Shown here piece after piece: positions 47,230 through 56,357 of a DNA stretch of 64,000 nucleotides. Source of the stretch: Streptomyces hygroscopicus subsp. hygroscopicus. Its GTDB lineage: Bacteria > Actinomycetota > Actinomycetes > Streptomycetales > Streptomycetaceae. Below the pieces are notes generated by a model. That model had not been told where the DNA came from and searched no databases. It saw only the letters and a program-made list of their open reading frames with translations. Positions within the stretch are counted from its first letter, which is position 1, and each line of letters begins with the position of its first letter. The translations under genes were made by a program, and so were the position numbers. The stretch lies in contig NZ_BSSM01000009.1 of NCBI RefSeq assembly GCF_030269125.1, forward strand, positions 62,001-126,000, read 5' to 3'.

Positions 47230-50200
47230 CTAGGTGGCCGAGGACGACGGGTCCTCCTGCGGGGCCAGGCCCATGCGGGCCGCCAGCGCCGTGGCGAGCG
47301 AGGCGACGGTCGGGTGCTGCCAGACGAAGTTGCTCGCCAGACGGACGGACAGGTCGGTGTCCAGCCGGATCCGCAACTCGGTGGCCAGCAGCGAGTCGAA
47401 ACCGAGGGACCTCAAGGGCGTGTGGGGATCCAGCGTGGTACTGCCCGTGCGCAGGATCGCCCGGATGTGGTCGGTCAGGTAGTTCTCCAGCTCGGTCTGC
47501 CGGGCGATGCCCGCGGGCAGGGCCTGGAGCCGGGCGCGGATGTCCGCGCCGGCGGCCTCGGGTCCGGGCTCCTGGGGAGCCTGTTCGCCCTCTGCCGCGA
47601 GGAGGGCGAACAGGCTGGAGCCCGCTGCCCCCCGGGGGATCCAGGTCCGGGGCGGACCGGGAATCACCGCGGTCTGGACCCGCCGGTGGGTGAGCAGGGA
47701 CTCCAACGCCGCCAGGCCCTCACGGGTGGGGATCGTCTCGTAACCGCGATCGGCGAAGTCGGTCGCCTGTCCCGTCTCGCCCCAGGGCCCCCAGTCGACG
47801 GCCAGGGTGGGCGATCCGTTGCGGGTGCGCCACGTCGCGAAGGAGTCCAGCCAGGAGTTGGCGGCCGCGTACGCTCCCTGTCCGGCGTTGCCCAGGAGGG
47901 AACTCATCGAGGAGTAGAGGACGAACCAGTCCAGCGGGTGGTCCGCCGTGGCCCTGTGCAGATTCCAGGCGCCGGCGACCTTCGGCGCCCACACCCGTTT
48001 CAGCTGGTGCTCGCGGGCGGTGGCCAGGGCGGCGTCGTCCAGGACCATGGCGCAGTGCACGATCCCGCGCAGGGGAACGCCGCCCTTGACGGCGGCCTCC
48101 ACCAGGCGTTCGGCGGTGCCGCCCCGCGAGATGTCGCCGAGCACGACCGAGGTGTCCGCGGTCAGCTCGTTGACGGCCCGCGCGCATTCCAGCGACGGCG
48201 GGCGACGGCCGTTCAGGATGATGCGCCCCGCTCCCCGCTCGGCCAGCCAGCGCGCGGTGGCCAGTCCGAGACCGCCGAGACCGCCGGTGACGATGTAGGC
48301 GCCCTCGGGGCGTACGACGGGCGGACCGTCCGGCAGGACGGCCTCCGCCTCTCCCCGGTCCGGTACGGTCAGCACGACCTTGCCGAGGTGATGGGCGCGG
48401 GCCATCAGCTGGAAGGCGTCGGCCGCCCGTTCGAGCGGATACTCGGTGCACAGCAGGGGCTTGAGGCGCCCGGCAGCGATGTGGCTCATGACCTCGCGCA
48501 GGACCACGGCGAAGAAGTCCGGGCGGCGCTGCTGCAGTTCGATGAGGTCGACGGCGCTGAAGCTGATGTTGTGCCGCATCGGGCCGAGCCTGAGAGCGGC
48601 GTCGGCCATGATGTCGCGCACGCCGAGCTCGACGAAGCGGCCGAACGGCCGCAGACTCTGGAGTCCGGCGCGGACGGCCGGGCCCGCCAGGGAGTTGAGG
48701 ACGACGTCGACCCCCTGACCGTCGGTGGCCCGGCGGGTCTCTTCGGCGAAGTCCAGGGTGCGGGAGTCCATCACGCAGCGGATCCCCATACCCCGCAGGT
48801 GCCGCCGCTTCTCCTCGGAACCGGCCGTCGCCAGGACGTCCGCGCCCAGCATGCGGGCGACCTCGATCGCGGCCAGCCCCGTGCCCCCGGTGGCGGAGTG
48901 GACCAGTACACGTTCACCGGGGACGAGCCGGGCGACGTGGTGCAGGGCGTACCAGGCGGTCAGGTACGCCGTCGGCAGACCTGCCGCCGTGACGGGTGCC
49001 AGCGACCGCGGCGCGGGGACGACGGCGGTGGCCGGCACGGTGACGAAGGAGGCGAAGGCGCCGCCCTGGAGCTGGACGGCGAGCACCGTGTCACCGGCGC
49101 GGACGTGGTTCACACCGGAACCGACGGCGCTGACCGTGCCGACGCACTCGAAGCCGATGCGGTAGGCGGCGGCCGGCTCCGAGCCGAGCATGCCCAGCGA
49201 GGTCAGGACATCGCGGAAGTTGAGTCCCGCGGCCTGGACACGCACCTCCACCTCGCCCTCGCGGGGCTTTCGCCGGCCGGTCGCGGCCAGTTCCAGGCTG
49301 CCGGTGTCGCCGAACCGTCCGACGCGCAGGCGGAACCCGTCCTGGCCGAACCGGACCGTCCGGGAGGAACAGGCGGTGTGTTCGCCCGCCGTGACGGGAG
49401 CGGGGGCGATGCGCGCGACGTACCGGACGCCACCGCGCAGGGCGACCTCGTCCTCCGGCGCGTCGGCGAGGAGTTCCGCGGCCAGGGTGCGCAGGCCCTC
49501 CTCACCGGGATCGGTGTCGACGAGCGTGGGGCGCAGACGGGGCTGCTCGACGGCCATGACACGTGCCACCCCGCGCACCGTGCCGTGCGCGGGGTGGCCC
49601 TTCTCCTCCGCGGTGACGGCGTACGCCTGCCGGGTGGCGACGTACACACGCGAGTCCCGGCAGTGCTCGTCGGCGGCCTGCGCGAGGGCGAGCAGCCGCC
49701 GTGCCCGCTGCTGTGCGCCGTCGACAGGGTGGGCAGGCGGTGTGCCGCACAGCAGCACGACGGCTCGCCACCCGCGGTCGTCGACGGTCAGGTACCGGCC
49801 GAACGTCTCGGCCCAGGTGCCGAGCCCCTCCGAATCCAGCGGGTTCTCCCGCACCTCGACCCGGGCGCCGCCGGTGCGCAGGAGCGCGGCAAGACGTTCC
49901 GCCTCGCCGTCGCCCTCGCCCACCACGAGCCAGTCCCCGGGCGCGGGGGCCGCGGTGCGGGGATGGGGGACCCGGTGCCAGCCGAGTTCCATGAACCACT
50001 GGTCGACCGGAGCGCTCTCGGTCGGCGCGCGCCGGACGAACCGCACGCCGTCGAGCGCCAGGACCGGCCGACCGCCGGCGTCCAGGACGCGGACGTCCCC
50101 GGCGAGCGTCCTGTCGCTGTTCTCGGTGACCCGTGCGTGGGCGTGCACGGCCCGGGTGGGATCGCCGAGCAGGCGCAGACGACGCACCTGCACCGGCAGG

Positions 50201-53200
50201 ATCGGTCCGGGCGCGGCGCCGTGGCCGGCTCCGGCGACCAGCAACTGGAGGCACAGATCCAGGAGGACAGGGTGCACGCTCAAGCCGTGTTCCGGGGTAC
50301 GGGCCGTGGGCGGCACCTCGATCTGGGCCCAGAGGCTGTCGCGACGCTTCGTCGTGCTCAGCGTGGTGATACCGGTGAAGGCGGGACCGTGCTCCAGTCC
50401 GCAGGCGCGCAGCCCGGCGTAGAGCTCGGCGGGGTCGAGGGGGACGGGGTGCTTGCGGTCGAGTTCGGAGAGGGACGCGGCACGGTCGTCACCCGTCGCG
50501 AGGACACGGCGGGCGACGGCCGAGGCGTGCAGCTGCCAGGAGCCGTCCGGGGCGCGGGAGTGGATCTCGCAGGCGGCCTGTTCACCGGTCGTGAGGGTGA
50601 GCGTGGTGCTGACCTCCGGGGCGCCGTCGAGGGGCAGCAGGTCGTGGAAGGAGACGTCGAGGAGGTCGACCTCCGTGGATTCCGTGACGTCGGCGAGTGC
50701 GGCCTGCGCCGTGGTGTGCAGGAGGGCGCAGAATGCCGCGCCGGGCAGGACGGCCGTGCCGTGCACGAGGTGGTCGTTGAGCCAGGGCAGGTGATTGGCC
50801 GGAGCGGTGGCGCGCCAGGAGTGGCGGACCTGCTCACCGGGGATCTCGGTGTGCCGGCCGGGCAGCGCGCCTGCCTCGGCGGGCGCCGTCCGTCCGGCGG
50901 CCCAGTGGTGGGCGCGGTCGAAGGTGATGGTGGGGGCGTCGGTCAGATTGCCGCCGGCGTAGAGGGCGGACCAGTCGACCGTGCCGCCGTGGCAGTGGAG
51001 TGCGGCGAGCTGGGTGCGGAACGTGGTCGGTTCCTCCTCCGCGCGACGCAGCGTGGGGAGGACCACGGCGTCGGGGACCAGCGGGGCCAGGCTGTCGGTG
51101 AGGGACTGGGTGACCACGGGGTGCGGGGAGATCTCGATGTAGATCCTGTGCCGCTCCTGCGCGGCGACGGCCACGGCGGGCTGGAAGCGGACGGGCCGGC
51201 GCAGGTTGTCGCACCAGTAGTCGGCATCGAGGACCGGGGTCCGGAGCGGGTCCTCGGACACGGTGGAGTAGAACGGGATCCGCGGCGGGCGGGGGGACAG
51301 GTCGAGCAGGGCCGCGCGCAGGTCGCCGAGCAGCGGTTCGACGTGCGGGCTGTGGGAGGCGACGTCGACCGCGATCGGTACGGCGGCGATCCCCCTCCGT
51401 CCCCAGCGGTCGACCAGGTGGTCGATCTGGTCGGCGTCGCCGGAGATGACGGTGGTGTCGGGCGCGGCCAGGACGGCGACGGACACACCGTCGGTCCCGG
51501 CGTCGGCCAGAGCGGCGTCCACTCCGGCCCGGTCCAGGCCGACACTGGCCATCGCCCCTGTCCCGGCGATCCGTTCCAGCAGCGCCGACCGGCGGCAGAT
51601 GACCCGGACACCGTCGGCGAGCGTGAGGGCTCCGGCCACGACCGCGGCCGCGGCCTCTCCCATGGAGTGGCCGATGACGGCGGCGGGCAGGACTCCGTGT
51701 GCCTGCCAGGTCGCGGCCAGCGCGATCTGCAGGGCGAACAGGGTCGGTTGCACCTTCCGGCACCCGGTGACGGGTTCCCCGGACCTGATCAGGTCCAGCA
51801 CGGAGAACCCCGCCTCCTTGCGGATGAGTTTGTCGACGTCGGTCAGCGCCTTTTCGAACGCCTCGTCGTGGGCGAGCAGTTCCCGGCCCATGCCGGCCCA
51901 CTGCGAGCCCTGGCCGGAGAACACCCAGACGGGCCGCCGGGGTGCCGTGACGTCGCCGGCGCCGGACACGAGGGCCGCATGGGTCAGGCCGTTCTCGAAC
52001 ATCCGCAGGGCCTCGACGGTCTCACCGCGGGAACGCGCGACGACCGCGAGGCGTCCGCGGCCGGGGCTGCGGCGCAGGGCCAGGGTGTGGGCCACGTCCC
52101 GCAGCGGGACGTTCTCGCCCTCCGTCTCCAGCCAGTCGGCCAGGCGGTGAGCGGCGTCCGGCAGGGCGCGGTGGGAACCCGCCGCGACCAGGATCACCTC
52201 CGGTGCCGCGGTCCGGGGCCGGCGGGGAGCGGGAAGGGAGGCACGGCGCGTGGAGGACGGCGGCTCCTGGAGGATGACGTGGGCGTTGGTGCCGGAGAAG
52301 CCGAACGAGGAGACCGCGGCCAGCCTGACCGGCTGCTTGCCCGGCCACGGAGTGGCGTCGAGGGGGACGAAGAAGCGGGTGGCGTCCGCCTCGATGGCCG
52401 GGTTCCAGCGGTTGAAGTGCAGGTTGGGCGGGATGGTTCCGCGCTGGAGGCACAGGACGGTCTTGATGAGGCCGGTGATGCCCGCGGCGGGCTCCAGGTG
52501 GCCGAGGTTGGTCTTGACCGAACCAAGGGCGCACGGGGAGAGTCCGTTGCCGTACACGGCGGCCAGGCTGGCGAACTCGACGGGGTCGCCCACCGGGGTG
52601 CCGGTGCCATGGGCCTCGATCAGCGAGATCTGGGCCGGGTCGACATCGGCTCGGGCGAGTACCGAGCGGTAGAGCGCCTGCTGGGCGGCGGAGGAGGGCG
52701 CGGCGAGGCCGTCCGAGCGGCCGTCCTGGTTCACCCCCGACCCGCGGACCACGGCGAGGATGCGGTCGCCGTCCCTGCGGGCCTCGGCCAGGCGCTTGAG
52801 GACGACGACGCCGCAGCCCTCGCCGCGGACGAACCCGTCCGCGGCGGCGTCGAAGGTGCGGCAGTGCCCGGTGGGGGAAAGCATGCCCATCCGGACGAAG
52901 GACCGGGTGATGCGGGAGGCGAGCATGAGCGTGACGCCGGCGGCCAGGGCGAGGTCGCACTCCCCGCGGCGCAGCGCCTCGCACGCCAGGTGGAAGGCCA
53001 CCAAGGAGGACGAGCACGCGGTGTCGAGGGCGATGCTGGGGCCGTGCAGGCCGAGGAGGTAGGAGATGCGGCCCGCGGCCACGCAGTGACCGTTCGTCAG
53101 GATGGAGCCCTCCAGCTCCAGGGGCTGGCCGGCCAGTTGATCCATGTAGTCGTTGTAGCTGAGTCCTGTGAAGACTCCCGTCGGGGATCCGGCGAGCCCA

Positions 53201-53556
53201 TCGGGAGGCAGCCCGGCATGTTCCAGGGCTTCCCAGATGACCTCCAGCAGCAGGCGGTGCTGGGGGTCGAGGACATCCGCCTCGCGGCCGGAGACCCCGA
53301 AGAAGTCCGCGTCGAAACGCGAGACGTCCTTCAGGTAGCCGCCCCGGGTGAACCGGGACCGCGCGTCGGCCGGTGCTCCGTCCCCGAGGATGGTCATCTC
53401 GCGGCCGGGCGGCGGCGTCCCCACCGCGTCGCGGCCCTTCACCAGTAAACGCCAGAAGGCGGCCGGGGAGTCGGCGTCTCCGGGAAGCCGGCAGCCCATG
53501 CCGACGATGGCGATGGGCGCGTTCGCGGGCCGAGGGCCGTGCTTGTCGTTGACCAC
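47230..53556 (-). CDS. Highly reducing type I polyketide synthase (mycocerosic-acid-synthase-like)
   Basis: A 2108-residue single-module PKS ordered KS-AT-DH-ER-KR-ACP. KS: APIAIVGMGCRLPG, active-site Cys in DTACSSS (about 181), EAHGTGT, KTNLGH. AT: GHSMGE (about 630), VASHSPHVEPLL (about 733), a signature leaning to methylmalonyl-CoA. DH: HLVHGTAVLPG (about 927) and LLDLCLQ. ER: HSATGGTG (about 1553). KR: TGGLGGLG (about 1758) and catalytic Tyr in GQGAYAAANS (about 1894). ACP: LGFDSLLATEL (Ser about 2055). All catalytic motifs are present, and length and order equal those of mycobacterial MAS, which makes methyl-branched fatty acids iteratively. The GTG at 53556 follows AAGGAG. Confidence 0.9.
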   Translation of the reverse strand: MVNDKHGPRPANAPIAIVGMGCRLPGDADSPAAFWRLLVKGRDAVGTPPPGREMTILGDGAPADARSRFTRGGYLKDVSRFDADFFGVSGREADVLDPQHRLLLEVIWEALEHAGLPPDGLAGSPTGVFTGLSYNDYMDQLAGQPLELEGSILTNGHCVAAGRISYLLGLHGPSIALDTACSSSLVAFHLACEALRRGECDLALAAGVTLMLASRITRSFVRMGMLSPTGHCRTFDAAADGFVRGEGCGVVVLKRLAEARRDGDRILAVVRGSGVNQDGRSDGLAAPSSAAQQALYRSVLARADVDPAQISLIEAHGTGTPVGDPVEFASLAAVYGNGLSPCALGSVKTNLGHLEPAAGITGLIKTVLCLQRGTIPPNLHFNRWNPAIEADATRFFVPLDATPWPGKQPVRLAAVSSFGFSGTNAHVILQEPPSSTRRASLPAPRRPRTAAPEVILVAAGSHRALPDAAHRLADWLETEGENVPLRDVAHTLALRRSPGRGRLAVVARSRGETVEALRMFENGLTHAALVSGAGDVTAPRRPVWVFSGQGSQWAGMGRELLAHDEAFEKALTDVDKLIRKEAGFSVLDLIRSGEPVTGCRKVQPTLFALQIALAATWQAHGVLPAAVIGHSMGEAAAAVVAGALTLADGVRVICRRSALLERIAGTGAMASVGLDRAGVDAALADAGTDGVSVAVLAAPDTTVISGDADQIDHLVDRWGRRGIAAVPIAVDVASHSPHVEPLLGDLRAALLDLSPRPPRIPFYSTVSEDPLRTPVLDADYWCDNLRRPVRFQPAVAVAAQERHRIYIEISPHPVVTQSLTDSLAPLVPDAVVLPTLRRAEEEPTTFRTQLAALHCHGGTVDWSALYAGGNLTDAPTITFDRAHHWAAGRTAPAEAGALPGRHTEIPGEQVRHSWRATAPANHLPWLNDHLVHGTAVLPGAAFCALLHTTAQAALADVTESTEVDLLDVSFHDLLPLDGAPEVSTTLTLTTGEQAACEIHSRAPDGSWQLHASAVARRVLATGDDRAASLSELDRKHPVPLDPAELYAGLRACGLEHGPAFTGITTLSTTKRRDSLWAQIEVPPTARTPEHGLSVHPVLLDLCLQLLVAGAGHGAAPGPILPVQVRRLRLLGDPTRAVHAHARVTENSDRTLAGDVRVLDAGGRPVLALDGVRFVRRAPTESAPVDQWFMELGWHRVPHPRTAAPAPGDWLVVGEGDGEAERLAALLRTGGARVEVRENPLDSEGLGTWAETFGRYLTVDDRGWRAVVLLCGTPPAHPVDGAQQRARRLLALAQAADEHCRDSRVYVATRQAYAVTAEEKGHPAHGTVRGVARVMAVEQPRLRPTLVDTDPGEEGLRTLAAELLADAPEDEVALRGGVRYVARIAPAPVTAGEHTACSSRTVRFGQDGFRLRVGRFGDTGSLELAATGRRKPREGEVEVRVQAAGLNFRDVLTSLGMLGSEPAAAYRIGFECVGTVSAVGSGVNHVRAGDTVLAVQLQGGAFASFVTVPATAVVPAPRSLAPVTAAGLPTAYLTAWYALHHVARLVPGERVLVHSATGGTGLAAIEVARMLGADVLATAGSEEKRRHLRGMGIRCVMDSRTLDFAEETRRATDGQGVDVVLNSLAGPAVRAGLQSLRPFGRFVELGVRDIMADAALRLGPMRHNISFSAVDLIELQQRRPDFFAVVLREVMSHIAAGRLKPLLCTEYPLERAADAFQLMARAHHLGKVVLTVPDRGEAEAVLPDGPPVVRPEGAYIVTGGLGGLGLATARWLAERGAGRIILNGRRPPSLECARAVNELTADTSVVLGDISRGGTAERLVEAAVKGGVPLRGIVHCAMVLDDAALATAREHQLKRVWAPKVAGAWNLHRATADHPLDWFVLYSSMSSLLGNAGQGAYAAANSWLDSFATWRTRNGSPTLAVDWGPWGETGQATDFADRGYETIPTREGLAALESLLTHRRVQTAVIPGPPRTWIPRGAAGSSLFALLAAEGEQAPQEPGPEAAGADIRARLQALPAGIARQTELENYLTDHIRAILRTGSTTLDPHTPLRSLGFDSLLATELRIRLDTDLSVRLASNFVWQHPTVASLATALAARMGLAPQEDPSSSAT

Positions 53557-53825
53557 GGGAGTCTCCTTGTCGATCGCTGGAGAGGTGAAGGGTGCGCGCT
53601 CCTCCGGAGGAGCGGGGGCGGTACGGCGTGCCCGCCGGGCGCCGGACGGGGTCCGGCGCGCACCGGAACGGCACGGCCGGCGCGCACCGGAAGGCACGGG
53701 CCGGCGCGTCGCCGGCTGTCCGTACGGCGCCCGTGCGCGACCGTCGGCTTCGCGGAGCATCGCGCGCAGGGGTCGCCGTCGGTCCGGCGGTGACGGGTCG
53801 TCCACCGGGAAGGGACGGGGCCGGT
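53557..53825. other. Spacer between ketosynthase and PKS genes
   Basis: 269 bp with a low-complexity in-frame upstream extension of the PKS (Arg/Pro/Ala-rich), not treated as coding because the GTG at 53556 has the better ribosome-binding site. Contains a tandem CCGGTGCGCGCCGG. Confidence 0.4.
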
Positions 53826-55142
53826 TCAGACTTCCGGGCTGCCGAGGAGGATCGCGCTTTTCACGCCGCCGACCTGGTAGTTGAAGGTGAAGGCGTAGTC
53901 GAAGTCGAGGGAACGGGGCGCCGTTCCCGGAACCGGGTCGAAGGTCAGGCAGTCCGCCGGTTCCTCGCAGTTGGCGGTGGGGCACACCTGGCCGTGGTTG
54001 ATCATCAGCAGGGTGAGGGCCACTCCCAGGCAGCCGGCCGGGGCGCCGTTGTGGCCGAAGCAACCTTCCTGCGACGTCATGAGGAGATCGCGCGACGCGG
54101 GGCCGTACAGTTCCCGGATCGCGTTCGCCTCGAACGCCGTCACCACGACATTGCCGTCGCTGCCGCCGTGGACGTAGGGCACATCGGAGATGTCCCAGGT
54201 GTCCCCGAGGCACCGGCGCACCGCGGACACGAGCGCCTTCCCGGTGTCCTCGCAGGCCAGCGGATTGGAGAGCCCGTCGCGCGTGGTGCTCTGCGACAGG
54301 ATCTGTCCGTACAGGCGGGCACCGCGCGCGAAGGCGTGTTCGCGGCTCTCGATGACGACGGTCGCGGACCCCTCACCGTGGTTGATGCAGTCGGCCCGCC
54401 GGTCGTACGGGCGCATCAGGGCGTCGAACGAGGGCAGGAGGCTGGGCATGTCCTCGGACCGCATGGCGTCGTAGGCCTGCTGGGCCCCGCTGAGCAGACG
54501 CTGGATGTTGCGGATGAGCGTGACGCTGAAGACGTCGACCCCGGTCACCACGGCGATGTCGACCTCGCCCGCGGCGATCATGCGCTGGGCGTTGCCGATC
54601 TGCAGGGCGGAGGACGCGCAGCCGCACGAGACGGTGTAGTTGGGGCCCTTGGACCGGGTGAGGCCGCCCTGGACCAGCGCGACGTCCGAGGGAGTGACGG
54701 ACTGTTCCGCCGCGACGAACATCTCCAGCGCCTCGGCGACCGGATAGGTCGCGGGGTCGGCCCGCATGACGGCGAGGTAGCTGTCGATGTTGGCGTCCAC
54801 CCCGCCGCGGCCCACCAGGACGGCCGCCTCCTGGAGGTCGCGCTGGACATCGAGACCGGCGTCCGCGCACGCCTGGGCGAGGGACATCAGACCGAAGCGG
54901 TGGGCGTCCGTGTAGTGGCGCGAGAAGAATTCGGGGATGTCGGGAACGTGCTCCTCGAATGTCTGCCGGGGCAGGTTGACGCTGCCGTAGTAGACGCCGT
55001 TGTTGACGAGGCACGACGTTCCGGTGGAGGCGACTTGCCAGAGGTCGTCCGCGGTGAGCACCGGCGATCCGGCTCCCGGCAGACACAGTCCGATTCCGGT
55101 GACCACGGCGTCACAGCCCCGTCCACCGGCCCTGCGCCTCAT
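53826..55142 (-). CDS. Stand-alone beta-ketoacyl synthase-like protein
   Basis: A 438-residue thiolase-fold protein with the KS layout. The active Cys is in YTVSCGCASSALQIG (about 174). The first catalytic His position is PYVHGGSDGNVVV, where type I/II KSs have HGTGT. The second is GCFGHNGAPAGCLG, where they have K-x4-GHT-x-GAAG. The departures at both histidine motifs suggest altered chemistry (chain initiation, transfer or loss of condensation). It starts with an ATG overlapping the stop of an 11-codon micro-ORF and precedes the PKS on the same strand, probably as one operon. It may act with the PKS. Confidence 0.8.
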   Translation of the reverse strand: MRRRAGGRGCDAVVTGIGLCLPGAGSPVLTADDLWQVASTGTSCLVNNGVYYGSVNLPRQTFEEHVPDIPEFFSRHYTDAHRFGLMSLAQACADAGLDVQRDLQEAAVLVGRGGVDANIDSYLAVMRADPATYPVAEALEMFVAAEQSVTPSDVALVQGGLTRSKGPNYTVSCGCASSALQIGNAQRMIAAGEVDIAVVTGVDVFSVTLIRNIQRLLSGAQQAYDAMRSEDMPSLLPSFDALMRPYDRRADCINHGEGSATVVIESREHAFARGARLYGQILSQSTTRDGLSNPLACEDTGKALVSAVRRCLGDTWDISDVPYVHGGSDGNVVVTAFEANAIRELYGPASRDLLMTSQEGCFGHNGAPAGCLGVALTLLMINHGQVCPTANCEEPADCLTFDPVPGTAPRSLDFDYAFTFNYQVGGVKSAILLGSPEV

Positions 55143-55174
55143 GAGTCGCCCTTTGACTGCAGTGCTTTGATCAT
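55139..55174 (-). CDS. 11-residue micro-ORF coupled to the ketosynthase gene
   Basis: ATG at 55174 follows AAAGGA at a spacing of about 9 nt, encodes MIKALQSKGDS, and its TGA overlaps the ATG of the ketosynthase in an ATGA arrangement. Coupling of this kind would set the translation of the larger gene. It may be a leader peptide or a functional small protein. Not seen in any annotation I recall. Confidence 0.4.
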   Translation of the reverse strand: MIKALQSKGDS

Positions 55175-55218
55175 GGCGCTTTTCCTTTCAGGATTCCGCG
55201 ATGTGATTCCGTGATGGG

Positions 55219-55434
55219 TTATTCGGCCACATAAGTGCGGCGGCACCAGCGGTACACGGGCAATCGGTGGCCGTCGTGCACGGAATAGGAGCCGGAGAAC
55301 ACGAAATGTTCGTACGCGTTCCCGCAGAGGATTTTGATTTTCGGCTCGAGCTCCAGGGACCTGACTTCCCATACGATGGGGACGGAGATCCAGTCAGGGC
55401 CTCCGGAAAGCATCACCCGAGTGGTGTTCGACAT
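55219..55434 (-). CDS. DUF5988 family protein
   Basis: A 71-residue protein beginning MSNTTRVMLSGGPDW and containing VRSLELEPKIKILCGNAYEHFVFSGS and LPVYRWCRRTYVAE, the pattern of the DUF5988 family of short actinobacterial proteins. This family is found near biosynthetic clusters. Its function is unknown. GGAGG lies 5 nt before the ATG. It is first in the apparent operon with the micro-ORF, ketosynthase and PKS. Confidence 0.75.
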   Translation of the reverse strand: MSNTTRVMLSGGPDWISVPIVWEVRSLELEPKIKILCGNAYEHFVFSGSYSVHDGHRLPVYRWCRRTYVAE

Positions 55435-55949
55435 GTCCACCTCCGCTGGTGGTGTTGAGGGCGGGGCTCGATCAGGGCCCCTGCTCGACCCCTTTGGTCT
55501 CACCGCGGCGTGCGCACATGCGCCCGCACGAGCTTCTGCGCGACGATTTCGCGCTCTCGGTCGGGGACGGCGTGCGGGAGAGAACGGGAAACAGGCAACG
55601 GGAGGCCATGAGGCCGACCCGGCACAGGGAGCGGAAGAAGGCGGCGTGCAGCATGATGACCTCGCCGTGCGATCGATGGGCCCGCCGCGTGTCGCCGGTG
55701 AGGGCGTGTGCTGTGGGGCGGTCGCGTGCCGCGGCACTGCGGAAGGGGCGTGGACGGCGGCCGGGCCGCGCGGGCTCCAGCGCATCGGGCGGATGGCCGA
55801 CCGCGAGCCGTGTCGGACGGCAGAGCCGGGACCTGTCATCGGCCCGGCCGGCCGCCGGACCGAAGGCGCGACGGTCCGGCGGCGGCTCGCCCGGATCTCA
55901 CCGGGCGGGGGAAGGGGGCCTTGTCACAGGCACCCGGTCGGGGCGGCGG
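55435..55949. other. Intergenic region upstream of the DUF5988-PKS operon
   Basis: 515 bp holding the operon promoter on the minus strand. No clear hexamers or strong hairpin seen; small frames here have no support. Confidence 0.35.
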
Positions 55950-56357
55950 TCAGGACGCGTTGGCCAGCGCCTGGGTGATCGCGGAAGCCGTCGCCTGCTC
56001 GGAGCTGAGGGCGGACCCGGACGCTCCGATCAGGTTGTACACGACGGCGGTGGCGTTGGACGCGGACGCCGTGAGGATGTTGGCCCCCACGACCTGCGGC
56101 TGCCCGAGGCAGTCGCCCAGGGCCGCGACGAGCGAGACCGCGGTGGACAGATTCTGGGTGCGTGCGGTCTGGGTGTCGTTGGCCTGGTCGGCGGCGATGG
56201 CGGCGTTGTTGGACGCCTGTGCGCTCGTCAGGTCGTTGACACAGGGCGAGGCGGCCGCGGCCGCGGGGGTCGCCAGGACCACGGGAGCGATACCCACGGC
56301 GGCGCCGGCCGCCATGACGGCGGTGACGGCCGCGGCGGAGATGCGAGGACGGAACAT
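55950..56357 (-). CDS. Small secreted protein, Ala/Asn/Ser-rich
   Basis: A 135-residue protein with a signal peptide (SAAAVTAVMAAGAAVGIAPVVLATPAAAA) and a mature, probably helical region with two cysteines (SPCVNDLTSAQ and ALGDCLGQPQ). No family recognised. AAGGAG lies 9 nt before the ATG. A copy of the locus-wide noncoding block lies 164 bp upstream on the same strand, so it likely shares regulation with the IPT/TIG genes. Confidence 0.65.
   Translation of the reverse strand: MFRPRISAAAVTAVMAAGAAVGIAPVVLATPAAAAASPCVNDLTSAQASNNAAIAADQANDTQTARTQNLSTAVSLVAALGDCLGQPQVVGANILTASASNATAVVYNLIGASGSALSSEQATASAITQALANAS

Noticed and set aside
47149..53448. A 2099-codon plus-strand frame opposite the PKS
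   Set aside because: It is antisense to a PKS with all catalytic motifs; long antisense frames are usual in high-GC codon-biased genes.
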